From contig JAJEKB010021387.1 in NCBI GenBank assembly GCA_022393335.1, positions 474,894-538,893 of the forward strand: a DNA stretch of 64,000 bases, read 5' to 3'. Origin of the DNA: Macrotrachela quadricornifera. Taxonomy: Eukaryota > Rotifera > Eurotatoria > Philodinida > Philodinidae. Of the stretch, positions 23,521 to 33,899 are shown piece after piece. The position numbers and the translations under genes are program-made. Every line of letters begins with the position of its first letter. The stretch's first letter is position 1. The notes beneath the pieces were generated by a model. It did no database searches and had not been told where the DNA came from. It saw nothing but the letters and a program-made list of their open reading frames with translations.

Positions 23521-26500
23521 TGACTATATACACTCATGTATACATAGCTTAATGCCTATGCACACACAACCAATCAACTGTATGCTTTCAAGTAAGTATT
23601 ATCAATGAACTAGTAAATATTAAGCCATATTATAGTCTTACATGTATTTTATTATTAATTTAAATTAAATATCTTAGTTTATTAATACTTTTACTTTATT
23701 CATTCTTATTACACTTCAATACAGCACTAATCGAGTGTTAAAAATACACAAATACAAAAAAAACCTGATCTCAAGGTAGATTAATTAATTTAAAAACCAA
23801 ATACTTCCACTGCTTTCTTTCTGAGATCTTGTCTAAAATAATTGGAATTCATGATTTTCAATCAGTAAAGATGGAATATTTCTATTACAAAGTGAAATAA
23901 ACAAAAGTAATACAAATGATCTACGATTGTTACCATTTAATGGCTATTAGATATTCACAAATTAAAATTAAACTTTTTTTCATTGAATAAGATATTTTGA
24001 AAATTGAATTAAAGATTATTTTATATAAATTAATGAATTGTAGAGTTTATGTACAAACACATTAGAGTTAATTTTTGAAATACATAATCAATGAATATTA
24101 TGTGCATTGAAAGCAACAGTGAATTTCAGCAATGAATCCTTGTACAGGTCAATTTCTGTTAACTACGAAACTATTAATATTCCGAAATGTTTATGTAACA
24201 TCTCGAAAAAATAGAGACACAAAAGTCAGCTATACTCTACTATCATAGACATCGCGAATCCAATCTATTTCTTTAAATTTAGTCTTTTTAATGAAATAAT
24301 GTATTTACAAGTAGCACTCGTCGTTTCGATTCGCTGACCATTTTCTAAAAGAAAATAGTGTACTGCCACTGTTAGAAAAACTCGAACTAAGAGCACGTGC
24401 AAATATTCAATGCTTGTGAATATATACAACGCTTACAAAAATATCAGTTTTTCTAGAAAATTTCAGTGAAATCTTCTGAGACTCGATTTATAAAGCAGAT
24501 ATTTTGAAGAATAGATACATTGCTTTACAAACATACCGGCCGCTCACCTGTACTTCCATGTGCCACCATTTGACTCAGATAAACCCTGTAAAAGCAATTT
24601 TCTCCATTTTGTACATTTCAAAATAAATTGCAACTGAAACGCTGCATTTCAAGCTGTCAACCTTAACATCTAACATCAAAAAAACCATTTTTCACAAATA
24701 AAATATATTCTTGCATTTTTATAGCAAGCTAATGTCTAGTCACAGCGGGTAAGATCTTACCTTTGAAGGGCATATTTTTTAAAATATAAAAGGCTGTAAA
24801 CACCTTTGCTCGTAAAATTGAACTGTAGTACAATAACTTTTGACTATTTTTAAGGAACACTAACTGATTTGCCATAGCATGAGTTCAGTTGGTTAAATTT
24901 TAAGATGAAGCCTTGCTGTTAACTTCGCATCAGTGACAAAATCGCACATGTTTCACGGTATTGGCATTTCCATATAAAAAATAGCTAAAAACAGATAATA
25001 ATCAAATTTTTTCGGATAAAAAATCATTATAATCACACGAATTTTCACTAGATTCTCATCAGCTTTTAAATCTAAAATTACCTTCATAACAGATTTTGTA
25101 TACTTTATTTGATTTTTTTATATTTTTCTTGGGTAATAGGTTTCGATAGGTTATTTCTCAATAAAATAGATTAACATCGATTAGTCTATTCAATTTTATT
25201 GGAAATTGTTTTATCTAATCGATTTTCTGCAATTCTTACATAACAATTCGTTTTAACCGAATATTTAACTTTTTTTCTTACGTGCGCTCTGCTCATAGTG
25301 AAAACGATGACCGTTAGATAGTTTCTTAGGAGTGTATAACTCATGCTCACGCTCACGGTGAGCGCAAGCGACTAGTTCACAATTATATGAGCAATCATGA
25401 GAGTGAGCGTTACTCGTTTAACTTTCATATGTCCAGGATGAGGAATGGGACTTAATGTCATAAGTAGAACATTTCTGCTTATTGAATATCAGTAAAAGTT
25501 ATCATGTTATGTCTGTCAATATATAATCCTTCAAAATTTCTAGGTTGATTGCAGATCCTACGATATGCTGCTATCCTGCCTCACGTGATGATTTACTACT
25601 AATATGAAGTAAACTCTCTCGAAGTTTTTCCGTACACAAAATAAAGCGAAAGTTTCAGACGAATTTTATTTGCCAATAGATAATCGTGTTTTTGCATATA
25701 CGATCGTCATACTGTTCGATATGAAACATTGTCTTTCTCCGATCGCGATAGTGTCTGCTTGGCATGGACTAATATCGACAACGGTGTGACGATATTTGGA
25801 AGAAATCGGATACGACGAGAGACGGTAGCAAGAAACAAGAGCTTCCCAACGAATAAAAACTGGCAAGTCATACAATCTATCCAATACAAATAGACCATTT
25901 TCTATGGAAAAAATCAAGCGTCTTTGATAGTAAGGGAACTAACGACATCTCGTCATCATACTGTTTGAGCATCTCTGCAATCGATCTTCTCTACTTTGAC
26001 CGAAAGTAAAAATGTTGAAAACAGCAGATATCGAATACCAATTTCTACAAATGTCGAAAAGTAGAAATATTAGGAATGATAGTTTCTAGAAGCATAAATA
26101 ACTCACTCTCACCCACTCTTACCTTGGAATAATAAGAATAAAAATCCTTGCTAAATTCTGGTTGGCTTGAACAGACAAATAAATATGCATACATTTTTCA
26201 ATGTAAGATCCTTTCTTTGAGAAAAGAGAATTATAAAATGATCTATTCTTTATCAGTTTAGATTTTAAATCCTGCCAGTAAGTTTGAGAACGTAAATGTT
26301 TATTAAAATCCATCACCTTTTGTTTGACCACAACTGTATAGCCGATATTGTGGCTTTGCTATTTTTTGTACTTGAACCACGAGAGATTTTTCTAAAAGCT
26401 ACGTCGACATGCGCGGAAATTCATTCTGATATTTAGAAAATACATTAGATGGTTTTTCCAGACTATTTTATGTGAAAGTGTTCAGAAACGAAAAGTAAAA

Positions 26501-26814
26501 AAGATTTACTACAACCTTAGAAATGCATATTGAAATTCAAATAAAGAGGAATTACAAAAAGATTTTTTTATTCTATCACTATGTGTTATATAGCCGACAA
26601 TACCAACAACGAATGTAAAGAATATTTCTGTTTTGCTTTCGAATTCTATTTATTTCATAGGAAAGAAGATGAAATTTCAAAAAAATTGAAGCAATCGTTT
26701 TGAATTGTATGATGTACTCGAATAATCAAAATGAAGTAATGTTGAAAACTTTATTCTTTAAACACAAATTAGCCTTTGATCATTTTTCGCTCAATGAAAA
26801 AAAAATAGTGTTAA
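23521..26814. other. No gene recognised
   Basis: A long AT-rich spacer. The patch 25540-25930 is GC-richer and has overlapping open frames on the minus strand (up to 83 codons), but I recognise no domain. A short GC-rich palindrome (GCTCACGGTGAGC) is at about 25351-25363. Confidence 0.4.
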
Positions 26815-27588
26815 TCAAAGTTGTGTATGACTCCATTCACTGAATCCATAGCCGATTAGATTTTCTTCGAGAGGTAACCAATCTTGTCCTCGCTTCTGAT
26901 AGAAAGAAACTTGATAGTATGAAATTTGTTCAATAACTGTAAGTCCGAAGCCACGTTCACCCGGATTTTCGTCGCCCACTCTTGCCTTATATTCAATATC
27001 AATTTTGTAATTATCGTTTAATGCTTCTACTTTTGTATGAATAGAATACTTTCTTCCATTAATAATTTTCCATTCTAATGGTTTCAAATGGAATTTATCT
27101 TCACATAATGTTCCAATTTTAATTCTTTGACCTCGATAGCGAATGAATACATAACCAATATAATCATCTTCACTCAATGGAATATGATAAGCACCTAGAA
27201 CAAATGAAAATTCTTTATCAACATAATGAAATTGTGACCAAATCCAATTAAAAAGACTCGTCGGCCATGCACCATAGTTATGATCATGATAACCAGTTGT
27301 ATTAATTATAAAAGTTTGATTATTATATTGAATAAACCCGAATACACGTGCACTAGGCATATATGAGATCCAATCTAAATCTCATTCATCTTTTTACACG
27401 GTCGAGATAAGTCGCATTTATTCTCGCTCGTATTAGTATCGTCGTATTCAAATCGTTAATTTACATAAAATCGTCTAGTTTTTATTCTACAGTCTCCATC
27501 ATTTTACCTCCATCTAATTAATTAATTTATTTATTTATTAATTAAAGTAAGTAGTTTAGGTGGTCTTGTATAGGGTATTTGGTGAGTA

Positions 27589-29040
27589 ATGCCTCCAAAA
27601 CGGGGAGGATCTGGCGGAAGAAGGCAAGGCCAAAATCGAATTAATGATATTAGTTCACAACATCCATCGACAGCAACAGCGGACGGCCACGGATTAATGG
27701 CCATGAGTCACGCATCGACAACGACAACTGCAACAAAGGCTTTTGCAACAACAAAGACAGGTTTAGCAAACCAGTCAAAATTCACCATCGCACCTCTAAT
27801 TCTTGAGGGAGTGAAATTGAATAAACTTGAGTTGAACGACATCATCAAGAAAAATTTAATCGACATTCGGATTGCTGATATTCAACTTAGTCGAACAGGT
27901 GTATTCACGCTTTATGCTATCGACGTCAATTCATTCAATCGCCTCCTAAATGAATTCAACACAATATTATCTGCTCATGGTCATACGTCATCAAAGATCT
28001 ATGTTCCACGTTCAATTCAACGTATCAAAGACACCGAGAAAGTCGCTTTTGTGAAGAGAGTAGACTTGGAAATACCGGATAGTCGTATTATGGATGCTTT
28101 AAATGAGGTGGGTTTAAAGGTGGACAATGTTATTAGATTAACTGGCAAAGACCGAAACACTCCCACAGGAACAATCAAAATAACATTCCATGACGCACAA
28201 AATCGTAATACGTTTGTGCAAACAGGTTTACAAGTTGACTGGATGCACTTCAATGCTGAACCAGCAACTCAGAACATCAAGCCAGTGCAATGTTTTATTT
28301 GCCTAAAGTTCAATCATGTGGCTAAATACTGTAAAACAAATAAACAAACATGTGCTCGATGCAGTGAAGATCACCACATCAATCAATGTAATGCTCCACA
28401 AGACACAGTCAAATGCTGCAACTGTAAAGGAAATCACTTAGCTAACACAGCGGATTGTCCTTATTACCAAGAGCAAGAAAATAAAATAAAAAAGCTGGTG
28501 AATCAATATTCATCAACAAATAAACCACAAGCCACACCTTCAATTTACAGTCTCGACGAATTCCCGTCATTACCACAAAGTCAACATAGCCAAATCGGCA
28601 AATTAAATAATGATGTCATAGAAGAACTGGTCAATATCATCATGTCCAAAATGGAAAAGATGATTGAAGAAACAACAGCACGTATATTCAAGAAATTGAA
28701 TCTCAAGATTCAAAAGATAGATAAATACATTACTACAGTCGATAGTAAGGTGTCTGAGGAATCCGATGACGACTCAGAGGAAGAAGTTAGTGAAGTAATG
28801 CAGTACATCAACAACAAAAGAAACGAAAGACAGCAGAACGCAGCAACATCAAAAACAAAGAAACAAGATATTAATCTTACAACAACAACAACAACAACAC
28901 AAACAGCTAAACCAAAAACAAAAACGACAAACAAAAAACCAAAACGAAATCTTTCACCAAACAGCTCTTTAGAATCAGCATCAATTGATAACAAAGATCC
29001 AAAAACCAACAACAACAATGATCAGTCTATGTCATATTAA
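27589..29040 (+). CDS. LINE ORF1: RNA-binding gag-like protein with three zinc knuckles
   Basis: A 483-residue protein with a basic Gly/Arg-rich start (PPKRGGSGGRRQG) and a central RRM-like or PRE_C2HC-like region. Three CCHC-type knuckles follow at about residues 234-290: CFICLKFNHVAKYC, CARCSEDHHINQC and CCNCKGNHLANTADC. After a helical stretch comes a low-complexity Thr/Lys/Asn-rich tail. Such proteins coat the retrotransposon RNA and help strand exchange. No internal stops are present. Its 3' end overlaps the start of ORF2 by 56 bp in a different frame. Confidence 0.88.
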   Translation: MPPKRGGSGGRRQGQNRINDISSQHPSTATADGHGLMAMSHASTTTTATKAFATTKTGLANQSKFTIAPLILEGVKLNKLELNDIIKKNLIDIRIADIQLSRTGVFTLYAIDVNSFNRLLNEFNTILSAHGHTSSKIYVPRSIQRIKDTEKVAFVKRVDLEIPDSRIMDALNEVGLKVDNVIRLTGKDRNTPTGTIKITFHDAQNRNTFVQTGLQVDWMHFNAEPATQNIKPVQCFICLKFNHVAKYCKTNKQTCARCSEDHHINQCNAPQDTVKCCNCKGNHLANTADCPYYQEQENKIKKLVNQYSSTNKPQATPSIYSLDEFPSLPQSQHSQIGKLNNDVIEELVNIIMSKMEKMIEETTARIFKKLNLKIQKIDKYITTVDSKVSEESDDDSEEEVSEVMQYINNKRNERQQNAATSKTKKQDINLTTTTTTTQTAKPKTKTTNKKPKRNLSPNSSLESASIDNKDPKTNNNNDQSMSY

Positions 29041-31699
29041 CATCACCTCAATTCGCAAACATAAAGAAGAACTACTTGCTAAGTTTTCACAATATGACAT
29101 CATATCTGTTAATGAAACTAATCTTAGGAAGGATAGTCCATTCTATCTGATGGGTTATAACATTTTCAGAAATGATCGAATAGGAAAACTTGGAGGTGGG
29201 GTGCTTCTTGCGGTTAAAGAACATATTAAATGTGAAGAAATATACAATAAAACATCTGAACGAAATGAAGTCATAGCTATTCAAGTTACAACAAAATCCT
29301 ACAAATCAATCCTTATTGCTTCGATTTATGTTCCACCAAAAATTAAATTGGATATGAACGTCTTCCATGAACTACATCATCTCAACAACAACTGCATTAT
29401 AGTCGGTGATCTTAATGCATCTCTGGTACAGATGGGTTCAACAAGAACTAACACTAAAGGAAGACAGTTACAAGAACTATTAAACGAAGGCTTTCTCAAA
29501 TGTATCGATGATAAAATGATCACTTATGAAAAAAGTGGATATGAAGATAAAATCGACTGGGTGTTGGGCAGTCAACCATTAATATCTTTTATCTACAACG
29601 TTGAAACACATCCACCAATCGGTACAATAACTGGACATAATCCAATAACCTTCGTACTTACAACTGGAGCTGAACCAAAGCCATCATCTCCTCGAATTTC
29701 TTACAATTTTCAAGCAGCAAAGTGGCCAACGTTCAGGGAAAAGTTGGACGAACATCTTAAGCAATGGAACGTATCATCACAAACAAATTCCACACAAGAT
29801 ATAGAGGATTATGCAGCATTCATTACGAACTGTATTAATTCCGCAACACAACAGACATTCCCTATATCAAAACATTTGATTACAAGCTATGTGCCAAGTG
29901 AAACAACAAGTCGTCTAATCAAGCTAAAACACCAAGCTTACAGAAGATGGAAGAAGAAAGGAGACGACACAGAAAAACATCAGTATTACTATCACAAGGT
30001 GCTATTAGCTAACTCTCTCATCAACGATAGGAAGGAAAATTACAACAAATTAATGTCATCACTTTGTCAAAGAAAAATGTATTCAGCTTCAGTATGGTTT
30101 ACAGTCAGGAAATTTCATAAGAAAAGGGTGAAACAACTATACCCAAGATCTATGAAATACAAAAATAAAACTGCAACATCGGATAAAGAGAAAGCTGATT
30201 TATTTGCAGATTTCTTTCAAGACGAAGTATACTATAATGCACCTGATACATTACCCTTTCATGAACAAGTGACGAGAGAAGTAATCAATATTAAAAATAA
30301 CACCACAAACTTATCAAGAAAAAAGTCATGGAAAAATATTACGACTGCTGAAGTAGAATGGAACATCAAACAGCTAAGAAATAGCTCTACTGGTCCGGAT
30401 AATATTCATAACAGGTGTTTAAAAAACCACACCAAATTACTGATACATCACATGACAAATCTCTTCAACCAGGTGGTGAACATTGGTTATATCCCACAAC
30501 CGTGGAAAAAAGCTAACATTATCCTCCTGCTGAAGCCAAAGAAAGATAAGTGCCAACCTTCAAGCTATCGTCCAATCAGCCTACTTAGTTGCATAGGCAA
30601 ATTATTGGAAAAAATCATAAAACAACGGCTAATGAAGGAATTAGAACGAAGAAACATTCTACCTGAACATCAAGCTGGCTTTCGTCCAGGTAAAAGTACC
30701 ACCTACAACTTGATCAGGTTAGAAAGATTTGCCAAAGATCAACTACGCCAAAGTAGACAAGCAGCAGTCATCTTATTTGATATCAAAGCAGCATTCGATT
30801 CTGTATGGCATGATGGCTTGATATACAAACTTCACAATCTTCGTTTACCACTACAACTTTTAAACTATCTTACTTCATTTATTCACAACAGAACTGCTGC
30901 AATAGAATTAGAAAACGTCCTATCACATTCATTCAACTTGAAAAGCGGGACACCACAAGGCTCACCGCTATCACCTCTGCTATATATCATATATACATCT
31001 GACTCAATGAATGGCTTACCACAACATACTGAATATGGACTATTTGCAGACGATACAGCATTGTGGACAGGCTCTACAACAACATCAAGCATTAATCAAC
31101 GCATGCAAGAGTCTATTGATGAATTCCAAAAGTGGTGCAAAGCTTGGAAACTACAACTACAACCAAGTAAGACGGAATTTCTTCATATTAGTCCACATCC
31201 AAACAAGAAGTACAAAAATCCAGTTATGATCAAAGTCGAAGACACACCAATAAAACCACTCAATTCAACACGGTATTTAGGCGTGATCATAGACAAAAGA
31301 CTTAACTGGAGATGTCATCTTCACCACATCGAATCAAACATAGCTGATCGTATTGGTTTACTACGCTTCCTTTCCAGATCGGCATATGAACCAAACAACA
31401 GCATATTAATTAATCTATATAAAGCGTTGGTTCGAACAATTATCACATACGGCTACTCACTGTTATTAACAGCAGACAACAAAATATGGGACCGTTTACA
31501 AGTACTTCAAAATAAAGCGATTCGTGCAGCACTCAATCTTCCAACATACACATCCACTGAATATATACACAAACTAAGCAGCATCAGTAAAATCAAAGAT
31601 TACGCGATTATATTACACAAAAAAGCGATTCAATCAGCAACATCAAAAAACGACATTACCTTGAAGAAGCATTTGCAAGCCATTCTCAACCAAATATAA
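28985..31699 (+). CDS. LINE ORF2: AP-type endonuclease plus reverse transcriptase
   Basis: A 904-residue protein. The N-terminal endonuclease shows NETN at 43-46, GDLNA at 141-145, IDW at 190-192 and TGHN at 216-219, the expected metal and catalytic motifs. The reverse transcriptase shows SYRPISLLSCIGKLLEK, HQAGFRPGKSTT, FDIKAAFDSVWH, GTPQGSPLSPLLY and FADD near residue 688. All key acidic residues are kept. No RNase H domain follows. The first ATG is at 28985, but the in-frame ATG at 29018 (MISLCHINITSIR) is closer to the usual endonuclease start. It nicks target DNA and copies the RNA at the break. The ORF is uninterrupted, so it may be active. Confidence 0.93.
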   Translation: MITKIQKPTTTMISLCHINITSIRKHKEELLAKFSQYDIISVNETNLRKDSPFYLMGYNIFRNDRIGKLGGGVLLAVKEHIKCEEIYNKTSERNEVIAIQVTTKSYKSILIASIYVPPKIKLDMNVFHELHHLNNNCIIVGDLNASLVQMGSTRTNTKGRQLQELLNEGFLKCIDDKMITYEKSGYEDKIDWVLGSQPLISFIYNVETHPPIGTITGHNPITFVLTTGAEPKPSSPRISYNFQAAKWPTFREKLDEHLKQWNVSSQTNSTQDIEDYAAFITNCINSATQQTFPISKHLITSYVPSETTSRLIKLKHQAYRRWKKKGDDTEKHQYYYHKVLLANSLINDRKENYNKLMSSLCQRKMYSASVWFTVRKFHKKRVKQLYPRSMKYKNKTATSDKEKADLFADFFQDEVYYNAPDTLPFHEQVTREVINIKNNTTNLSRKKSWKNITTAEVEWNIKQLRNSSTGPDNIHNRCLKNHTKLLIHHMTNLFNQVVNIGYIPQPWKKANIILLLKPKKDKCQPSSYRPISLLSCIGKLLEKIIKQRLMKELERRNILPEHQAGFRPGKSTTYNLIRLERFAKDQLRQSRQAAVILFDIKAAFDSVWHDGLIYKLHNLRLPLQLLNYLTSFIHNRTAAIELENVLSHSFNLKSGTPQGSPLSPLLYIIYTSDSMNGLPQHTEYGLFADDTALWTGSTTTSSINQRMQESIDEFQKWCKAWKLQLQPSKTEFLHISPHPNKKYKNPVMIKVEDTPIKPLNSTRYLGVIIDKRLNWRCHLHHIESNIADRIGLLRFLSRSAYEPNNSILINLYKALVRTIITYGYSLLLTADNKIWDRLQVLQNKAIRAALNLPTYTSTEYIHKLSSISKIKDYAIILHKKAIQSATSKNDITLKKHLQAILNQI

Positions 31700-33233
31700 A
31701 AATCAAAAGAAACCACCCTACTATGCATTTAATAGCAGCATCGTGAATGGAGACCATTGTTAGGTGAACCAAATTCATACGAAAATTGTTATATCGGAAT
31801 CGCATATGCCGAGCTTGTTACATATATAACAGGAAAAGCGTCAATCTATCCACTTACTAATTTTTGTCACTCAGCTATTTCTACTACTGGCCCCTCATAT
31901 TCATATCGAATATGATGTTATGTCAAAACAATTGCTTGTTTGTTAGTAACATTCCGCTACTTCGTTCTCTTGTCTTTCATTCTCATATATAATATGAAAT
32001 GGAGTCAACGTATTGTATTAAACATTTCTCCTATTCAACGACTTCTTTTACCGACCCTTCACTCTCATATCGAATATAAAGTTGTGTCAAAGCTTTTGCT
32101 TATACGTTTCAAATTATTCACCAATTTACTTTCTCGTCATATATACAAGTTATCTGAATCAAATTTAAATACTATTACAATAACACATTATCAACAGCAC
32201 AAACCAGATAGCAATTTAATCTTCGAGACAAAAGACAATTGTCATGTGTCTCCATCTTGTTCTTTCGTGTTAAACCAGCTTTATCATATGGCAATACTGA
32301 TTTTCGATGCTTTCCGTTTTCCGTTATTTTGTATGTATTGTCATTTAACATCAATAAAGCTTTGTTACCAAAAAAAAAAAAAAAAAAAAAAAAAAATCTA
32401 AATCTAATAATTGTGGAACATCAACTTTTTCTCGACATGCATAGGAATATTGTTTGTATGTCAACGATCAACGTATTTGTTCATTATGTGAACTACCAAC
32501 AATTTGGTATGTTGTTTGATCCAAGACTTTTATGAAATTTTGCTGTCCAATTGTCACAGTTGCATTATCTTTGTAAGCAGAAAATTGTTCATAGTTATAT
32601 GCGTCTGAAACATTAATCGAGTTTTGTCCAGTGTTATTTGTTACTGAAGTCCACAACATTCCACCAATTCCAGCTCCTTGCTTACCAAATGTTTTGGCTG
32701 GATCCGAAACACCGTAACCGATGCAAAATCCAATATCAATTTTTGGATCGTATAACGTAAAGAACTACCATTCTCGGTACAGAGCCGATATCAATGGAGC
32801 TTCACCAGGGGTATATTGGTAGCCATCACTTTTGACTGTCAGCGTCTCATTATCTGTACAACCATTGATTTGATAAACAAGTTGTGCCGCTAACAATATC
32901 AAAGCAACAATTTTTTTTTTGTTCTAAGACCATCTTTCACAAATATTTAACGACAACAAAATGAAATGATATTTATACTGAAGTGAGAAACAACACTCAA
33001 AAGATAAAAGTACTTTTTTTGTTTATCGTTTCGTTTATCTAACAGAAAGTTGGATTTTTTGATGTCATCACTTTATAAATGGTAATATGAAAGTCGGTTG
33101 AAACAGTTTACGAATATAAAAAAGTTGAATGCTGAAGAATTTCTCGTTGCATACATTTTGTATGTAAAATGGTAATAAAAATTATTCTCTCAAATTAATT
33201 CATCACTAGTGTGCTGATTTAGTATTTATTTGA

Positions 33234-33899
33234 GGGGTAGGGGTGGCACATTTACCTTACCTATAAAGTTACGTAACTACTTCAGTTGCTTAGTTACTTG
33301 TAACTGAAGTGGGTACTTAATTACTAGTTACTACTTAATAATATCGATGCTAGAATATAAAGCACCGAGTTGTTTTTCGAATAGCTCTTGATATGAACAA
33401 GATAGAGACGTACATTTTTCAGCATTTGATAGCCAAATAAGCAAAAATGTTTCTGAGAAAAAGTTCGAAGTTTGGTTTTTCAGAGAATCTCTGAAAAATC
33501 ACGCTGGCATTTTGAAAACTGTCCTAGGAGTGTGCTGATTTATTTAAATATTCGAATTCAGCATCAAAAACTGCGTCGATCCATATACTTTTCTAGCTTT
33601 TTAAAAATTATTTTTAGCGGAAAAAATTCGTTCGCTGCCAGTTTTTGACTGAATTTATTTATTGATATGATCCTAAGGATGACTAGAGGTAAATTTTTCG
33701 ACAAAAAAGTTTCGTTCAAAGACTAGAAAAATATATGAATCGACGCAGTTTTTGATGCTGATTCCGAATATGTAAACAAATCAGTAGACTTCTGTGACAA
33801 TTTTCAAAACGTCAGTATGATTTTTCAAAGATCCTCCGAAAAATAAAGTTTTTGCTTATATAAATATGCTTTTCAGTCTTGGCTATCAAATGCTGAAAA
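33234..33899. repeat. Foldback element with ~185-bp imperfect inverted arms
   Basis: The arms at 33415-33598 (from TTTTCAGCATTTGATAGCC) and 33721-33899 (ending GGCTATCAAATGCTGAAAA) are diverged reverse complements. Shared inner text includes GCATCAAAAACTGCGTCGAT. Just upstream, TAGGGGTGGCACATTTACC at 33238 resembles a hAT terminus; a possible partner GTACCACCTG lies near 34000, but no target duplication is clear. No ORF is present. Confidence 0.65.

Larger units (their letters stand above)
27383..32396 (+). mobile_element. Full-length non-LTR retrotransposon (jockey/CR1-like), apparently recent
   Basis: The element is 5.0 kb long: a 0.2-kb 5' UTR, two overlapping intact ORFs, and a 0.67-kb 3' UTR with AATAAA at 32353. 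It ends in an uninterrupted A tail of about 27 (32370-32396). The 11-bp target duplication AATCTAAATCT is at 27372-27382 and, sharing two A with the tail, at 32395-32405. The restored frame of the disrupted host gene confirms the borders. Intact ORFs and a pure A tail argue for recent insertion. The 3' UTR has three loosely repeated units around TCATATCGAATAT (near 31898, 31980 and 32067). Confidence 0.92.
26815..32933 (-). pseudogene. AttH/CrtC-like lipocalin-fold gene, split by a LINE and carrying nonsense changes
   Basis: On the minus strand the 5' part (32933-32406) starts with a signal-peptide-like stretch (KKIVALILLAAQLVYQINGC). It has an E-W-(stop)-F-F-T site where the family has EWWYFT. 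The 3' part (27371-26815) has WISYMPSARVFG and the family signature GYHDHNYGAWP, and ends normally at 26815. Known AttH/CrtC/tocopherol-cyclase-like proteins act on isoprenoids or lipids; the substrate here is unknown. Defects are a TAG at 32765-32767, a TGA at 32468-32470, a one-base mismatch in the A-run after the ATG (about 32911-32920), and the LINE at 27383-32396. Dropping the LINE and one 11-bp target copy joins the halves in frame at LLDLDWISYM. The gene has no introns, which fits a bacterial or fungal origin. Confidence 0.75.

Noticed and set aside
25666..25917. Overlapping minus-strand frames of 63-83 codons in a GC-richer patch
   Set aside because: Two frames are open at once, which suggests composition rather than coding; no motif seen.
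28710..29018. 102-codon minus-strand frame rich in Val, Leu and Phe
   Set aside because: Reverse shadow of the Lys/Thr/Gln-rich tail of LINE ORF1.
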